From contig CAWFUP010000003.1 in NCBI GenBank assembly GCA_963819075.1, positions 434,001-498,000 on the forward strand: 64,000 nt of DNA, in the 5' to 3' direction. The notes below the pieces were generated by a model. It searched no databases. It saw nothing but the letters and a program-made list of their open reading frames with translations, and was not told where the DNA came from. Numbering within the stretch: position 1 is the stretch's first letter; every line of letters starts with the position of its first letter. This stretch comes from CAVQBJ01 sp963819075 (GTDB lineage: Bacteria; Actinomycetota; Thermoleophilia; Solirubrobacterales; Solirubrobacteraceae). Position numbers and translations under genes: made by a program. This document shows, in pieces, positions 27,176 through 35,327 of the stretch.

Positions 27176-28060
27176 GTGTCCATCTGCGATGAGGTGCGCC
27201 GCAACGGCGCGGAGATCGCGGCCACGGCGCGCTGGGTGCGCATCGACCTCGACGCGGTGGCGGCCGTCGAGCCCGGACCGGCGCCGAGCCTCGACCCCGA
27301 GTGCCACTACCTCGAGGGCTCGCCCGAGGACGTCGCCATGTACCTGCTCACGCTCGACGCGATCAACTTCGGCTCGGGCTGGTTTCCGCTGCTGCGCAAG
27401 CGCGAGTTGGCCGGGCGCTCGGCGTCGGGCTACTTCACGATCGCGTGGGCGCTCACCGACCGCTTCCGCGCCGCCGGGCCGTGGAGCGCCCGCGAGCTGC
27501 GCTCGCTGGACGCCGAGACCGTGGCCGCCGTCCTCGGACAGCCGCCCGACCTCGAGCTGATGTCGCTGTACGCGCAGGGGCTGCGCTCGCTCGGCACCTT
27601 CCTCGGCCAACGCTCGGCGCTCGACGTCGTGCACGCCGCGGGCGGATCGGCCGCGCGGCTGGCCAGGCTGCTCGCCACCGAGATGACGATGTTCAACGAC
27701 GTCGGGTTCTACAAGCGAGCGCTCATCGCGGCGCACGACCTGGCGCTCGCCGGCGTGGCCCGCTTCGACGACCTCGACACGCTGCCGATCTTCGCCGACA
27801 ACCTCGTCCCCCACGTGTTGCGCTGCGACGGCGTGCTCGTCTACGCGGAGCGCCTCGCCGCCCACATCGACTCCGAGCAGCGCCTGCGCATGGGCCCGGC
27901 CGAGCGCGAGATCCGCGGCTGCGCCGTCCACGCCTGCGAGCTCATCGCGCAGCGCACCGGCGCGTCCCCGCGCGAGCTCGACTCGTGGCTGTGGAACCGC
28001 GGCCAGGACCCGGCCTATAAGGCCCGTCCGCGCCACCGCACTACGACGGTCTACTACTAA
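27176..28060 (+). CDS. Queuosine 5'-phosphate N-glycosidase-like protein (Qng1/DUF2419)
   Basis: 294 aa. The protein follows the queuosine salvage family from end to end: MYLLTLDAINFGSGWFP (family LDxxNFxFW region), NDVGFYKRALIAAHDLAL, PIFADNLVPHVLRCDGVLVY, EREIRGCAVHACELI and the C-terminal WLWNRGQDPAYKARPRHR ending in TTVYY. Family members release queuine from queuosine nucleotides so it can be re-used by tRNA-guanine transglycosylase. The NF-x-F-W motif is altered here (NFGSGWF), which may change activity. No other queuosine gene is in the window. Divergent from pcrA; its stop overlaps that of cysE by four bases. Family assignment strong, substrate inferred. Confidence 0.85.
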   Translation: MSICDEVRRNGAEIAATARWVRIDLDAVAAVEPGPAPSLDPECHYLEGSPEDVAMYLLTLDAINFGSGWFPLLRKRELAGRSASGYFTIAWALTDRFRAAGPWSARELRSLDAETVAAVLGQPPDLELMSLYAQGLRSLGTFLGQRSALDVVHAAGGSAARLARLLATEMTMFNDVGFYKRALIAAHDLALAGVARFDDLDTLPIFADNLVPHVLRCDGVLVYAERLAAHIDSEQRLRMGPAEREIRGCAVHACELIAQRTGASPRELDSWLWNRGQDPAYKARPRHRTTTVYY

Positions 28061-28797
28061 CCGCCGGCGGGATTGCGGCCCGTCACCGGGCGCAGTGGGC
28101 GAACGTCGGCGCTCGGCTCGGGCTCGCCGCCGGACAGCTCGGCCACGGCGCGCTCGAGCGCGCCGATCCGACTGGCCAGGCCCTGGATCGCCTCGGCGAT
28201 CGGGTCGGGCAGGTGGATCCAGTCGGCGTCCGGACCCTCGGGCCGGCGCCCGTCGATGCGTACCGGATGCCCGGGGTTGCCGACGACCGTCGAGTTCGGA
28301 GGCACGTCGTTGATGACCACGCTGTTGGCGCCGATCTTCGCGCCGTGTCCGACCCGGATCGGTCCGAGCAGCTTCGCGCCGGACCCGATCGTCACGTTGT
28401 CCTCGACGGTGGGATGGCGCTTGCCGCTGGCGAAGCCGGTGCCGCCGAGCGTGACGCCCTGGTAGAGGGTCACATCGTGGCCGATCTCGGCCGTCTCGCC
28501 GACGACCACGCCGGACCCGTGATCGATGAACAGGCCCTCGCCGATCACCGCGGCCGGATGGATCTCGATGCCCGTGACGGTGCGGGCGACCATCGCGATC
28601 GAGCGCGGGAGCACCGGCAGCCCCGCATCGTGCAGCGCGTGGGCCACCCGGTGGGCGAGCAGGGCGTGGATCCCGGGCCAGTTGAGCAGGATCTCGGTCG
28701 GCCCGACGCCGCGGGCGGCCGGGTCACGATCACGCGCGGCGGCGACGTCGCGGCGAATCTCCGTGGCGACCCGACTCAGCGTGACAAGGCCGAGCAT
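28057..28797 (-). CDS. cysE: Serine O-acetyltransferase
   Basis: 246-aa left-handed beta-helix acyltransferase making O-acetylserine for cysteine. Marks: LNWPGIHALLAHRVAHAL, GIEIHPAAVIGEGLFIDHG with the catalytic Asp/His, LYQGVTLGGTG, KRHPTVEDNVTIGSGAKLLG and VVGNPGHPVR. It is the short, EpsC-like type without the long N-terminal helical domain of E. coli CysE. It carries about 55 extra residues after the hexapeptide domain and ends in NPAGG, not in the Ile that normally inserts into CysK. The ATG lies six bases after TACGCT, so it can be made separately from cysK just upstream. Confidence 0.93.
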   Translation of the reverse strand: MLGLVTLSRVATEIRRDVAAARDRDPAARGVGPTEILLNWPGIHALLAHRVAHALHDAGLPVLPRSIAMVARTVTGIEIHPAAVIGEGLFIDHGSGVVVGETAEIGHDVTLYQGVTLGGTGFASGKRHPTVEDNVTIGSGAKLLGPIRVGHGAKIGANSVVINDVPPNSTVVGNPGHPVRIDGRRPEGPDADWIHLPDPIAEAIQGLASRIGALERAVAELSGGEPEPSADVRPLRPVTGRNPAGG

Positions 28798-28803
28798 GCA
28801 CAG

Positions 28804-28809
28804 AGCGTA
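28804..28809 (-). promoter_or_regulatory. Leaderless -10 (TACGCT) of cysE
   Basis: TACGCT on the minus strand, six bases before the cysE ATG at 28797, in the 29-base gap after cysK. Confidence 0.5.
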
Positions 28810-28826
28810 GCGGCCCCCAGGGTCTC

Positions 28827-29765
28827 CTACGGCGCGAAGAAGGGCTGCGACACGTAACGCTCGCCGGAGTCGGGGAGGATCACGGCGATCCGCTGACCCG
28901 CGGCCTCCGGGCGGGCCGCCAGCTGGAGCGCCGCCCATACCGCGGCGCCGCAGGAGATGCCCGCGAGCACGCCGAGCTCACGGGCGCAGCGCCAGGCGGT
29001 GGTGATCGCGTCGTCGTCGGTGACGGGGACCACCTCGTCGATCAGCTCGCGGTTGAGCACCGGCGGGACGAAGCCGGCGCCGATGCCCTGGATGCGATGC
29101 GGACCGGGCGGGCCGCCGGACAGCACGGCCGACGTGGCCGGCTCGACGGCGATCACCCGCAGCTGCGGATTGTGCTCGCGCAGGAACTCCCCGGTGCCGG
29201 TGATCGTGCCGCCGGTGCCGACGCCGGCGACCAGCACGTCGATCGAGCCATCCAGCGCCGCGAGCAGCTCGGGACCGGTCGTGCGCCGGTGCACGTCGGG
29301 GTTGGCGGGGTTGGAGAACTGGTCGGGTAGGAACACGTCGGCCTCGCGGGCGAGCTCGCGGGCGGCGGCGACCGCCTCGCCCATCCCGCCCATCGACTCG
29401 GTGATCTCGACGCGGGCGCCGTACAGGCGCAGGAGGCTCTCGCGCTCGCGGCTCATACCCTGCGGGAGGGTGAGCACGAGCTCGTACCCCTTCGCCGCGC
29501 ACACGAAGGCGAGCGCGATGCCCGTGTTACCGCTCGTCGCCTCCACGATCGTGGTCCGGCCCGGCTCGATCCGGCCCTCGGCCTCGGCCGCAGCGATCAT
29601 CGCCACGCCGATGCGATCCTTGACGCTGCCGCCGGGGTTGGCGGCCTCGAGCTTGCCGAACAGCCCGACTTCCGCCGCGACGGCGGCCTCGCCGAGCAGC
29701 CCGGTGAGCGCCACCATCGGCGTGTCGCCCACGAGCTCGGCAATGTTGATCGGAATTCGCCCCAT
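28827..29765 (-). CDS. cysK: Cysteine synthase A (O-acetylserine sulfhydrylase)
   Basis: 312-aa PLP enzyme. PLP-binding Lys is in NPGGSVKDRIG near residue 40, the substrate loop is EATSGNTGIALAF, the phosphate-binding loop GVGTGGTITGTGEFL, and SCGAAVWAALQLA near the C-terminus. The ATG at 29765 gives the usual start (GRIPINIAELVGDTP); the longer frame is trimmed because TATTGT lies nine bases before this ATG. Upstream of cysE on the same strand. Confidence 0.95.
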   Translation of the reverse strand: MGRIPINIAELVGDTPMVALTGLLGEAAVAAEVGLFGKLEAANPGGSVKDRIGVAMIAAAEAEGRIEPGRTTIVEATSGNTGIALAFVCAAKGYELVLTLPQGMSRERESLLRLYGARVEITESMGGMGEAVAAARELAREADVFLPDQFSNPANPDVHRRTTGPELLAALDGSIDVLVAGVGTGGTITGTGEFLREHNPQLRVIAVEPATSAVLSGGPPGPHRIQGIGAGFVPPVLNRELIDEVVPVTDDDAITTAWRCARELGVLAGISCGAAVWAALQLAARPEAAGQRIAVILPDSGERYVSQPFFAP

Positions 29766-29774
29766 GGCCCGCCG

Positions 29775-29780
29775 ACAATA
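29775..29780 (-). promoter_or_regulatory. Leaderless -10 (TATTGT) of cysK
   Basis: TATTGT on the minus strand, nine bases before the cysK ATG at 29765. Confidence 0.5.
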
Positions 29781-29874
29781 GTGCGCGTGGCCGCCAAGCG
29801 CCGCCACCGGCATTGCCAAGGCCACTCGAACGAGCGTCGAGCGCGGGTGAGGCCGGACCGTCGGTCGCTCGTCG

Positions 29875-29880
29875 TATGGT
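29875..29880 (+). promoter_or_regulatory. Leaderless -10 (TATGGT) of the GDPD gene
   Basis: TATGGT lies seven bases before the GTG at 29888, favouring that start over the ATG inside the hexamer. Confidence 0.5.
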
Positions 29881-29887
29881 CCGCGTG

Positions 29888-30652
29888 GTGCCCGCCGCTC
29901 TACCAGCCCATCCGGCGCAACACCCTTTGATCATCGCTCATCGCGGTGCGTCCGCACACGCGGCCGGAAACAGCCTGGACGCGTTCGAGAAGGCGGTCGT
30001 GCAGGGCGCCGACCTGATCGAGTTCGACGTGCGGCGCACCCGCGACGACGAGCTGATCGTCTTTCACGACGCGCGCGTCGGCGGCATCGCCGTCGGGCAG
30101 CTGACGCGCGCCGACATCGCGCGCCGGCGGCGACGGCCACCGCTGCTGAGCGAGGTCCTGGAGCTCGCCGCAGGGCGTGTGCGGATCGATGTTGAGCTCA
30201 AGGAGGACGGCTACGTCGAGCGCGTCCTCTGTCTCATAGGCGAGCGTTTCGCGGCCAGCGAGGTCATCGTCACCTCGTTCCTGGACCCCGTCGTGGCCCG
30301 CGTGAAGGAGCTCGAGCCGTCGCTGCGCACCGGCCTGCTGCTCGGTGTCGACCGGGCCCCGCACGGCCTGCGCACGCGTCTGTCGGAGCTGCGCCCGGTC
30401 GCCCGCGCCGAGGCGTGCGGGGCCGACTATGTCGCGCCGCACCACGCCCTCATCCGCCTCGGCACGCTCGCGCGCGCCGCCGCCGCCGGACTGCCGGCGC
30501 TCGTCTGGACGGTCGACCGCAGCGACCGCATCTCAGAGCTCGTGCGCGACCCGCGCGTCGCGGGGATCATCACGAACGTCCCCGCCCGCGCGCTCGCGCT
30601 GCGCCACCAGGCGCACGCGGGCGCTCAGCGTTCGGGCTCGTCGGCGCCGTAG
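29888..30652 (+). CDS. Glycerophosphodiester phosphodiesterase family protein
   Basis: 254-aa TIM-barrel enzyme. Catalytic residues are in IIAHRGASAHAAGNS (His-Arg), GADLIEFDVRRTRDDELIVFHD (shown here only as: GADLIEFDV and DELIVFHD, giving Glu, Asp and the second His) and VELKED. The C-terminal LVWTVDRSDRI is also typical. It hydrolyses glycerophosphodiesters released from phospholipids. No signal peptide is visible from the GTG at 29888, so it is probably cytosolic. Its 3' end overlaps the convergent 93-aa gene by 28 bases. Confidence 0.9.
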   Translation: MPAALPAHPAQHPLIIAHRGASAHAAGNSLDAFEKAVVQGADLIEFDVRRTRDDELIVFHDARVGGIAVGQLTRADIARRRRRPPLLSEVLELAAGRVRIDVELKEDGYVERVLCLIGERFAASEVIVTSFLDPVVARVKELEPSLRTGLLLGVDRAPHGLRTRLSELRPVARAEACGADYVAPHHALIRLGTLARAAAAGLPALVWTVDRSDRISELVRDPRVAGIITNVPARALALRHQAHAGAQRSGSSAP

Positions 30653-30906
30653 CGCGCCGCCCACGCGTCGACGTCGTCGAGCACGAGCTCGACGCGCACG
30701 TCGTGCCCGCTCTCGATGAGCGACGCGGACATCTCACCGACGCCGAGGCGCACGCCGGCACCGGCCGCGCTGCGCAGGGCGGCCGCGACCGCGAGCGAGT
30801 CCTTCTCCCCGAGCGGGACCTCGAGCCGTCGCGTCAGCGTGTGGGAGATCGAGCGCAAGGCGTCGGTCACCGCTGCATCAAGGTACTGATTGCGTCCGTC
30901 CTCCAT
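30625..30906 (-). CDS. Conserved hypothetical protein, 93 aa
   Basis: Not recognised. An N-terminal amphipathic helix (QYLDAAVTDALRSISHTL) is followed by two short strands and a segment VGEMSASLIESGHDVRVELV; it ends acidic (RYGADEPER). No membrane or cysteine features. The ATG at 30906 is seven bases after TAGCGT (30914-30919), a leaderless pattern that supports it as a gene. Confidence 0.65.
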   Translation of the reverse strand: MEDGRNQYLDAAVTDALRSISHTLTRRLEVPLGEKDSLAVAAALRSAAGAGVRLGVGEMSASLIESGHDVRVELVLDDVDAWAARYGADEPER

Positions 30907-30999
30907 ACCGGGGACGCTAACGTGAGGCCGCGCCACGCGCCACCGCGGCGCCCGCGGGACCGCCCGCGCATGAGGTGGACCCGAACAGGAGGAATGCAT

Positions 31000-31827
31000 T
31001 TGCGATTGCCGGCGCCCCTCTCAAGCCTCGGCCGGACCGCGCTCGAGGTGACGATCGAGCGGGCCCGCGAGAGCGAGCGGCCGGACCGGCTGTTCGACGA
31101 CCCGTACGCCGAGGCCTTCGTCGAGGCTCTCGCGACGGCCGGTGGGACGAGCGCGACCGCGACCCCCGAGGACGCCAAGGCGGCGCTGTCGCTGCAGGTG
31201 GCCGTCCGGACCGCCTTCTTCGACGACCAGCTGCTCGACGCCTGCCGGATCGGCTGCCGGCAGGTCGTCCTGCTCGCGGCCGGACTGGACGCTCGCGCGT
31301 TCCGGCTGGACTGGCCGGCCGGCGTGCGGCTGTTCGAGATCGACCTGCCCGACGTGATCGAGTTCAAGGAGTCGGTGCTCGCCGCCGGCGCCGCGCGGGC
31401 ACGCTGCGGGCGGGCGACGCTCGGGATCGACCTGCGCGAGGACTGGCCGGGAGCGCTCGTGCAATCCGGGTTTCGCCCGTCGGTGCCGACGGCGTGGCTC
31501 GCCGAGGGCCTGCTCATCTACCTCGACGCCGAGGAGGCCACGAGCCTGCTGACGACGATCGGCGAGTTGTCGGCCCGCGGCAGTCAGCTGGCCTGCGAGC
31601 GCGCGAACTTCGCCGACGCCGCCATGCTCGAGCAGGCGACGGCGCGGTTCGGCCCCGAGCACTTCAGCGCGCTGTGGAAGGGCGGGCTCGGCTACGACGC
31701 GGCCGAATGGCTGCCGGAGCACGGCTGGGAGGTCTACGCGCACGACATGGGTCGCGTCGCGGACGCCTACGGCCGTGACGCCGGCGGTCAGCTCGGCGGC
31801 GGGTTCCTGACGGCGATCCGCCGCTAA
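31000..31827 (+). CDS. SAM-dependent methyltransferase, TIGR00027/LCM type
   Basis: 275 aa. Clear family signature: LGRTALEVTIERARESERPD, LFDDPYAEAFV, VVLLAAGLDARAFRLDWP (SAM-binding), LFEIDLPDVIEFKE and AWLAEGLLIYLDAEEA. The family resembles leucine carboxyl methyltransferases and includes polyketide-associated O-methyltransferases; the substrate is unknown. Start choice: AGGAGG at 30987-30992 is one base from an ATG at 30994 but seven bases from the in-frame TTG at 31000, so TTG is the better start. This is one of few genes here with a classical Shine-Dalgarno. Confidence 0.87.
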   Translation: MRLPAPLSSLGRTALEVTIERARESERPDRLFDDPYAEAFVEALATAGGTSATATPEDAKAALSLQVAVRTAFFDDQLLDACRIGCRQVVLLAAGLDARAFRLDWPAGVRLFEIDLPDVIEFKESVLAAGAARARCGRATLGIDLREDWPGALVQSGFRPSVPTAWLAEGLLIYLDAEEATSLLTTIGELSARGSQLACERANFADAAMLEQATARFGPEHFSALWKGGLGYDAAEWLPEHGWEVYAHDMGRVADAYGRDAGGQLGGGFLTAIRR

Positions 31828-32237
31828 CTCCGCGGGTCGCCGCCGCGGACGTAGAGCGGGATCGTCGTCGACTTGTCGTCGACGCTCAACTGCATCGTGT
31901 ACGTGCCCTCCTCCTCGGCCACGAACTGGATGAGCGTTGGGATGAGCGCCCCCACCTCCCAGCCGGCGGGCTCGTTGGGCGTGCGCTCCTCGGGAAAGCG
32001 AAAGCGCATGTCGAGCGGCGGGGCGCACGGCTCCATGTCGGGGCCGAGCGGCTGCAGCACGAGCGAGTGGTCGACGCCGACCTCGCTGCGATGGCCCTGC
32101 ACCTGCACCCCGACCCACACGCTCAGCGTCGTGGGGAACTCGGCCACCGCATAGTGGTTGGCGCCCGCGCCGACCATCGTGCCGAGCCCGTCGTGCACCT
32201 CGAGGAACTTGCAGGGGATGGCCCAAGCGATCCGCAT
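31824..32237 (-). CDS. DUF6941-like small protein, 137 aa
   Basis: An all-beta-looking protein opening with MRIAWAIPCKFLEVHDG and containing VVGAG-like and EEEGTYTMQLSVDD segments, consistent with the immunoglobulin-like DUF6941 family of unknown role. Its ATG overlaps the stop of the Rrf2 gene, so it is translationally coupled to the regulator. Its stop overlaps the convergent methyltransferase stop by four bases. Family name is a moderate-confidence recall. Confidence 0.6.
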   Translation of the reverse strand: MRIAWAIPCKFLEVHDGLGTMVGAGANHYAVAEFPTTLSVWVGVQVQGHRSEVGVDHSLVLQPLGPDMEPCAPPLDMRFRFPEERTPNEPAGWEVGALIPTLIQFVAEEEGTYTMQLSVDDKSTTIPLYVRGGDPRS

Positions 32238-32629
32238 CAGATGTAGTACATCGCCGATCCGGCCTCGCGCGCCTCGCGCTCGATGACGTCGGCGATCGTC
32301 GTGCGCTCGAGCACCTGGCGGGCCGCCTCGGCAGCGTCGGCGAACACCCCCTGGGCGTCGCGTCCGAGCGGCCCGTCGAGCAGCTCCACGACCTGCAGGA
32401 CGGTGACGCTCGACGGATCGCGGGCGAAGCGGTAGCCGCCCTTCACACCGCGCTGGGAGGTGAGGATGCCCGCGCGGCGCAGGACGGCGAACAGCTGCTC
32501 GAGGAACTGCACGGGAACGTCGCGCCGGCGGGCGAGCTCGCCGATCGGGACCGGCGCGGCGCCGGTGGCCCGGCCGAGCTCGGTGAGCGCGAGGATCGCG
32601 TAGGGCGACTTCGTGGTGATCGAGATCAT
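32237..32629 (-). CDS. Rrf2-family transcriptional regulator, CymR-like
   Basis: 130 aa. The winged helix has ISITTKSPYAILALTELG, RRDVPVQFLEQLFAVLRRAG and SQRGVKGGYRFARDP. It lacks the three-Cys iron-sulfur cluster motif of IscR/NsrR. It ends in SAMYYI; CymR of Firmicutes, which represses cysteine genes in complex with CysK, also ends in a Tyr-Ile pair, like the CysE tail that fits the CysK active site. cysK lies 2.5 kb away. A role in cysteine control is thus plausible but inferred. TAGGAT at 32642-32647 is 12 bases before the ATG. Confidence 0.82.
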   Translation of the reverse strand: MISITTKSPYAILALTELGRATGAAPVPIGELARRRDVPVQFLEQLFAVLRRAGILTSQRGVKGGYRFARDPSSVTVLQVVELLDGPLGRDAQGVFADAAEAARQVLERTTIADVIEREAREAGSAMYYI

Positions 32630-32705
32630 CGGACCCCGACGATCCTACGCGACCGCGGGGTCGCCGACGGGGCGAGCGGCGATGGCCGCGGCGCCCCTGT
32701 GTGGC

Positions 32706-33809
32706 CTACAGCCAGCCGCGCTCGGTGGCGATGAGGACGGCCTGGGCGCGGTCGACGGCGCCGAGCTTGCCGTAGATGTTGTGCAGGTGCGTGCGCACCG
32801 TGCTCGTGGAGAGTGTCAGCTCGTGGGCGATCTGCTTGTAGACCTTGCCCTCGGCCAGGCGCTGGAGCACGCCGAGCTCGCGCGATGAGAGCGGGCACGG
32901 GTCGACGTGGCGCTGGCGCACGTTCGTCGGGTTCGGCAGCTCGTACATGACTCGGCGCAGCTCGGCCGGGCCGATGCCGATGCTGCGAGCGACCTTCAGC
33001 AGCTCGCTCGGGGCCACGGACGAGCCCTGCTCGTAGTGGGCGAGCATGTCGGCGAGGCGCACGAACGCGGCCTCCCCGCTGACGTCGTCGGCGTGGTGGC
33101 GCTCGATCACCGAGGCCACGGCGTCGGGCAGGCCCCAGCGGCGGGCGAGGACGCCGCCGACGAGGGCATGGTCGACGCCAAGCTCACGGCGCTCGCGATG
33201 GAGGCGATCTTCGGGGGTGCGGGCGCCCTGATGCACCTGGCCGGGATAGCCGGGGTAGGCATGCATGAGGACGAGCTTGCCGACGTCGTGGAGCAGGCTC
33301 GTGACCATCAGGCGATCGCGGTGCTCGTAACCGACCTCGGTGGCGACGCGGTCGGCCGCGTGCTGGGTGGCGAGGCCGTGCAGACGGAAGCGCTCGGGCG
33401 CCGCATCCCACACGCTCGAGCGTTCGAAGAAGTCAAAGGTCCGGGCACGGGCCGCGAGCGCATGCACCGCCTGGGGGGAGAGCAGCTCGACGGCCTGCAC
33501 GACCGTCTCGACGCGGCCTCGGTACTTGCCGCTGACGCGGTTGGCCACGCGCAGCACCGCGATGATGAGCGCGACGTCGGACTCGACCGCAGCCACGATC
33601 TCGCCGGCGGAGACGTGCTCCTGCGCGACGAGGGAGAGGACCCGGTTGCGCGATTCCGCGAGCGCCGGGAAGGCCTCGAGCGCCTCGAATGCGGCGGTGA
33701 GGCGCCGGCCGTGGCCCTCGTTCTGATGACGCCCCGACGACTGCGCGGGGGCGGATGTCTGTTGTTCAGGGATGGACACTCGACTGGAAGATGACGCTGC
33801 GTTTGACAT
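32706..33809 (-). CDS. HDOD-domain protein with C-terminal LuxR-type HTH
   Basis: 367 aa. Residues about 40-250 form an HDOD domain (ALEAFPALAESRNRVLSLV, FRLHGLATQHAADRVA, LLHDVGKLVLMHAYPG, DHALVGGVLARRWGLPDAV). Residues about 300-365 are a LuxR-type helix-turn-helix (LSSRELGVLQRLAEGKVYKQ, LSTSTVRTHLHNIYGKLG). HDOD modules relay signals in regulatory networks, here apparently straight to DNA binding. The first 35 residues are Ser/Gln-rich and disordered. An AT-rich GAGGAATC sits upstream of the ATG. The 159-bp gap to gltX shows no clear promoter. Confidence 0.88.
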   Translation of the reverse strand: MSNAASSSSRVSIPEQQTSAPAQSSGRHQNEGHGRRLTAAFEALEAFPALAESRNRVLSLVAQEHVSAGEIVAAVESDVALIIAVLRVANRVSGKYRGRVETVVQAVELLSPQAVHALAARARTFDFFERSSVWDAAPERFRLHGLATQHAADRVATEVGYEHRDRLMVTSLLHDVGKLVLMHAYPGYPGQVHQGARTPEDRLHRERRELGVDHALVGGVLARRWGLPDAVASVIERHHADDVSGEAAFVRLADMLAHYEQGSSVAPSELLKVARSIGIGPAELRRVMYELPNPTNVRQRHVDPCPLSSRELGVLQRLAEGKVYKQIAHELTLSTSTVRTHLHNIYGKLGAVDRAQAVLIATERGWL

Positions 33810-33968
33810 AGATGATTCCTCAATCGACCGCAGCGGCGATCTCTAGCCCGGGTATCGGCAAGGGTGGACGTATGGTTGAGGCCAATTCGGCTATGTGCAC
33901 GTCTGCGACCAATCCGGCGCCGTTATGGTCGTCCGAGGTGCAGCCGCCGGCCGGGACCGCCGAACGGC

Positions 33969-35297
33969 CTACGCGAGCGCTGCGTCGATGCGAGCGAGCG
34001 TCTGCTCGCGGCCGAGCAGCGCGACGGTCTCGAAGATGCCCGGTGACACCGTCGTGCCCGCCAGCGCGACGCGCAGCGGCTGGTACACGTCGCGCGGCTT
34101 GACCCCGCGAACCTCGACGATCGCCCGCAGCGCGGCCTCGATGTGCTCCTCGTCGAACGGCTCGACCCCGGCCAGCGCCTCGCGCGCATCGGCGAGGATC
34201 GCCGCGCCATCTCCGCCGAGCCATCGTTCGCGCGCGGCCGGGTCATCCGCCGGGCCATCGAAGATGAACCCGGCGAGCGGCCAGAAGTCGGCGAGCGTCT
34301 GGATCTTCTCGTGGCTGATGCGCGCCGCGCCAAGCAGGCCCTCGCGGCCGGTGAACGCCTCGAGGCGCCGCGCGAGCCCGGCATCGTCGAGATCGCGCAT
34401 GTACAGCCCGTTGAGCCAGCGCAGCTTCGTCTCGTCGAAGCGGGCCGGGTTACGGCTGACGCGCTCGAGGGTGAAGCGTTTCACGAGCTCGTCGGTGGAG
34501 AGCTTCGTGGCGTCGTCGTCGCTGCCCCAGCCGAGCAGCGCGAGGTAGTTGCGAACCGCCTCCGGCAGGTAGCCGGACTCGCGCAGCTCCTGAACCGAGG
34601 CGGCCCCGTGGCGCTTGGAGAGCTTCTTACCGTCCGGTCCGTGGATGAGCGGCATGTGACCGTACACGGGCGGCGTGGCGCCGAGGGCCTGAAGCACCCA
34701 CAGCTGCTTCGGCGTGTTCGACAGGTGGTCGTTGCCGCGCACGACGTGCGTGATGCCGGCGTCGAGGTCGTCGATGGCGACGGCGAAGTTGTAGAGCACC
34801 GAGCCGTCGGCCCGGCCGATGACCGGGTCGTCGTAGACGGCGTTCTCGAACAGGACCTCGCCGGCGATGGCGTCGTCGACAAGCGTCTCGCCTTCCGGTA
34901 CGCGCAGGCGCACGGCACCGGAGTCCTCGGGCTCGCCGCGGAAGCCGCGACCGGCGCCGTGCTGGGCCTTATAGGCCTTGACGTCGTCGGCGGTGGCGTT
35001 GGAGAAGTACGCATTGCCCGCCTCGAGCAGCTGTTGCAGCGCCTCGTGGTGGCGCTCGGCGCGCTCGCTCTGGAAGATCGGGCCCTCGTCGTAGTCGAGC
35101 GCCAGCCAGCGCAGCGCGTCGAGGATCTGATCGACGTTCTCGGGCGTCGAGCGCTCACGGTCGGTATCTTCGATGCGCAGCACGAGCGTCCCGCCGTAGT
35201 GGCGAGCGAGCAGCCAGTTGAACAAGGCCGTGCGGGCGCCGCCGATGTGCAACGCCCCCGTCGGCGAGGGAGCGAAGCGAACGCGCATGTCGGTCAT
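33969..35297 (-). CDS. gltX: Glutamyl-tRNA synthetase
   Basis: 442 aa, at the short end for bacterial GluRS. HIGH signature: FAPSPTGALHIGGARTALFN; KMSKS-type loop: GKKLSKRHG near residue 220; RIEDTDRERS and VVRGNDHLSNTPKQ are also conserved. The anticodon-binding C-terminal part is compact. With GatCAB in the same window it may be nondiscriminating and charge tRNA-Gln too; this cannot be decided from motifs alone. Two ATGs (35297 and 35288) are possible; the second gives the more usual MRVRFAPSP. Confidence 0.95.
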   Translation of the reverse strand: MTDMRVRFAPSPTGALHIGGARTALFNWLLARHYGGTLVLRIEDTDRERSTPENVDQILDALRWLALDYDEGPIFQSERAERHHEALQQLLEAGNAYFSNATADDVKAYKAQHGAGRGFRGEPEDSGAVRLRVPEGETLVDDAIAGEVLFENAVYDDPVIGRADGSVLYNFAVAIDDLDAGITHVVRGNDHLSNTPKQLWVLQALGATPPVYGHMPLIHGPDGKKLSKRHGAASVQELRESGYLPEAVRNYLALLGWGSDDDATKLSTDELVKRFTLERVSRNPARFDETKLRWLNGLYMRDLDDAGLARRLEAFTGREGLLGAARISHEKIQTLADFWPLAGFIFDGPADDPAARERWLGGDGAAILADAREALAGVEPFDEEHIEAALRAIVEVRGVKPRDVYQPLRVALAGTTVSPGIFETVALLGREQTLARIDAALA

Positions 35298-35327
35298 CGG
35301 GTATCGGGCATCGGGGTCAGGGCGCCC

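Noticed and set aside
30994..30996. ATG start of the TIGR00027-type methyltransferase
   Set aside because: AGGAGG ends one base before it, too close for initiation; the TTG two codons on has ideal seven-base spacing.
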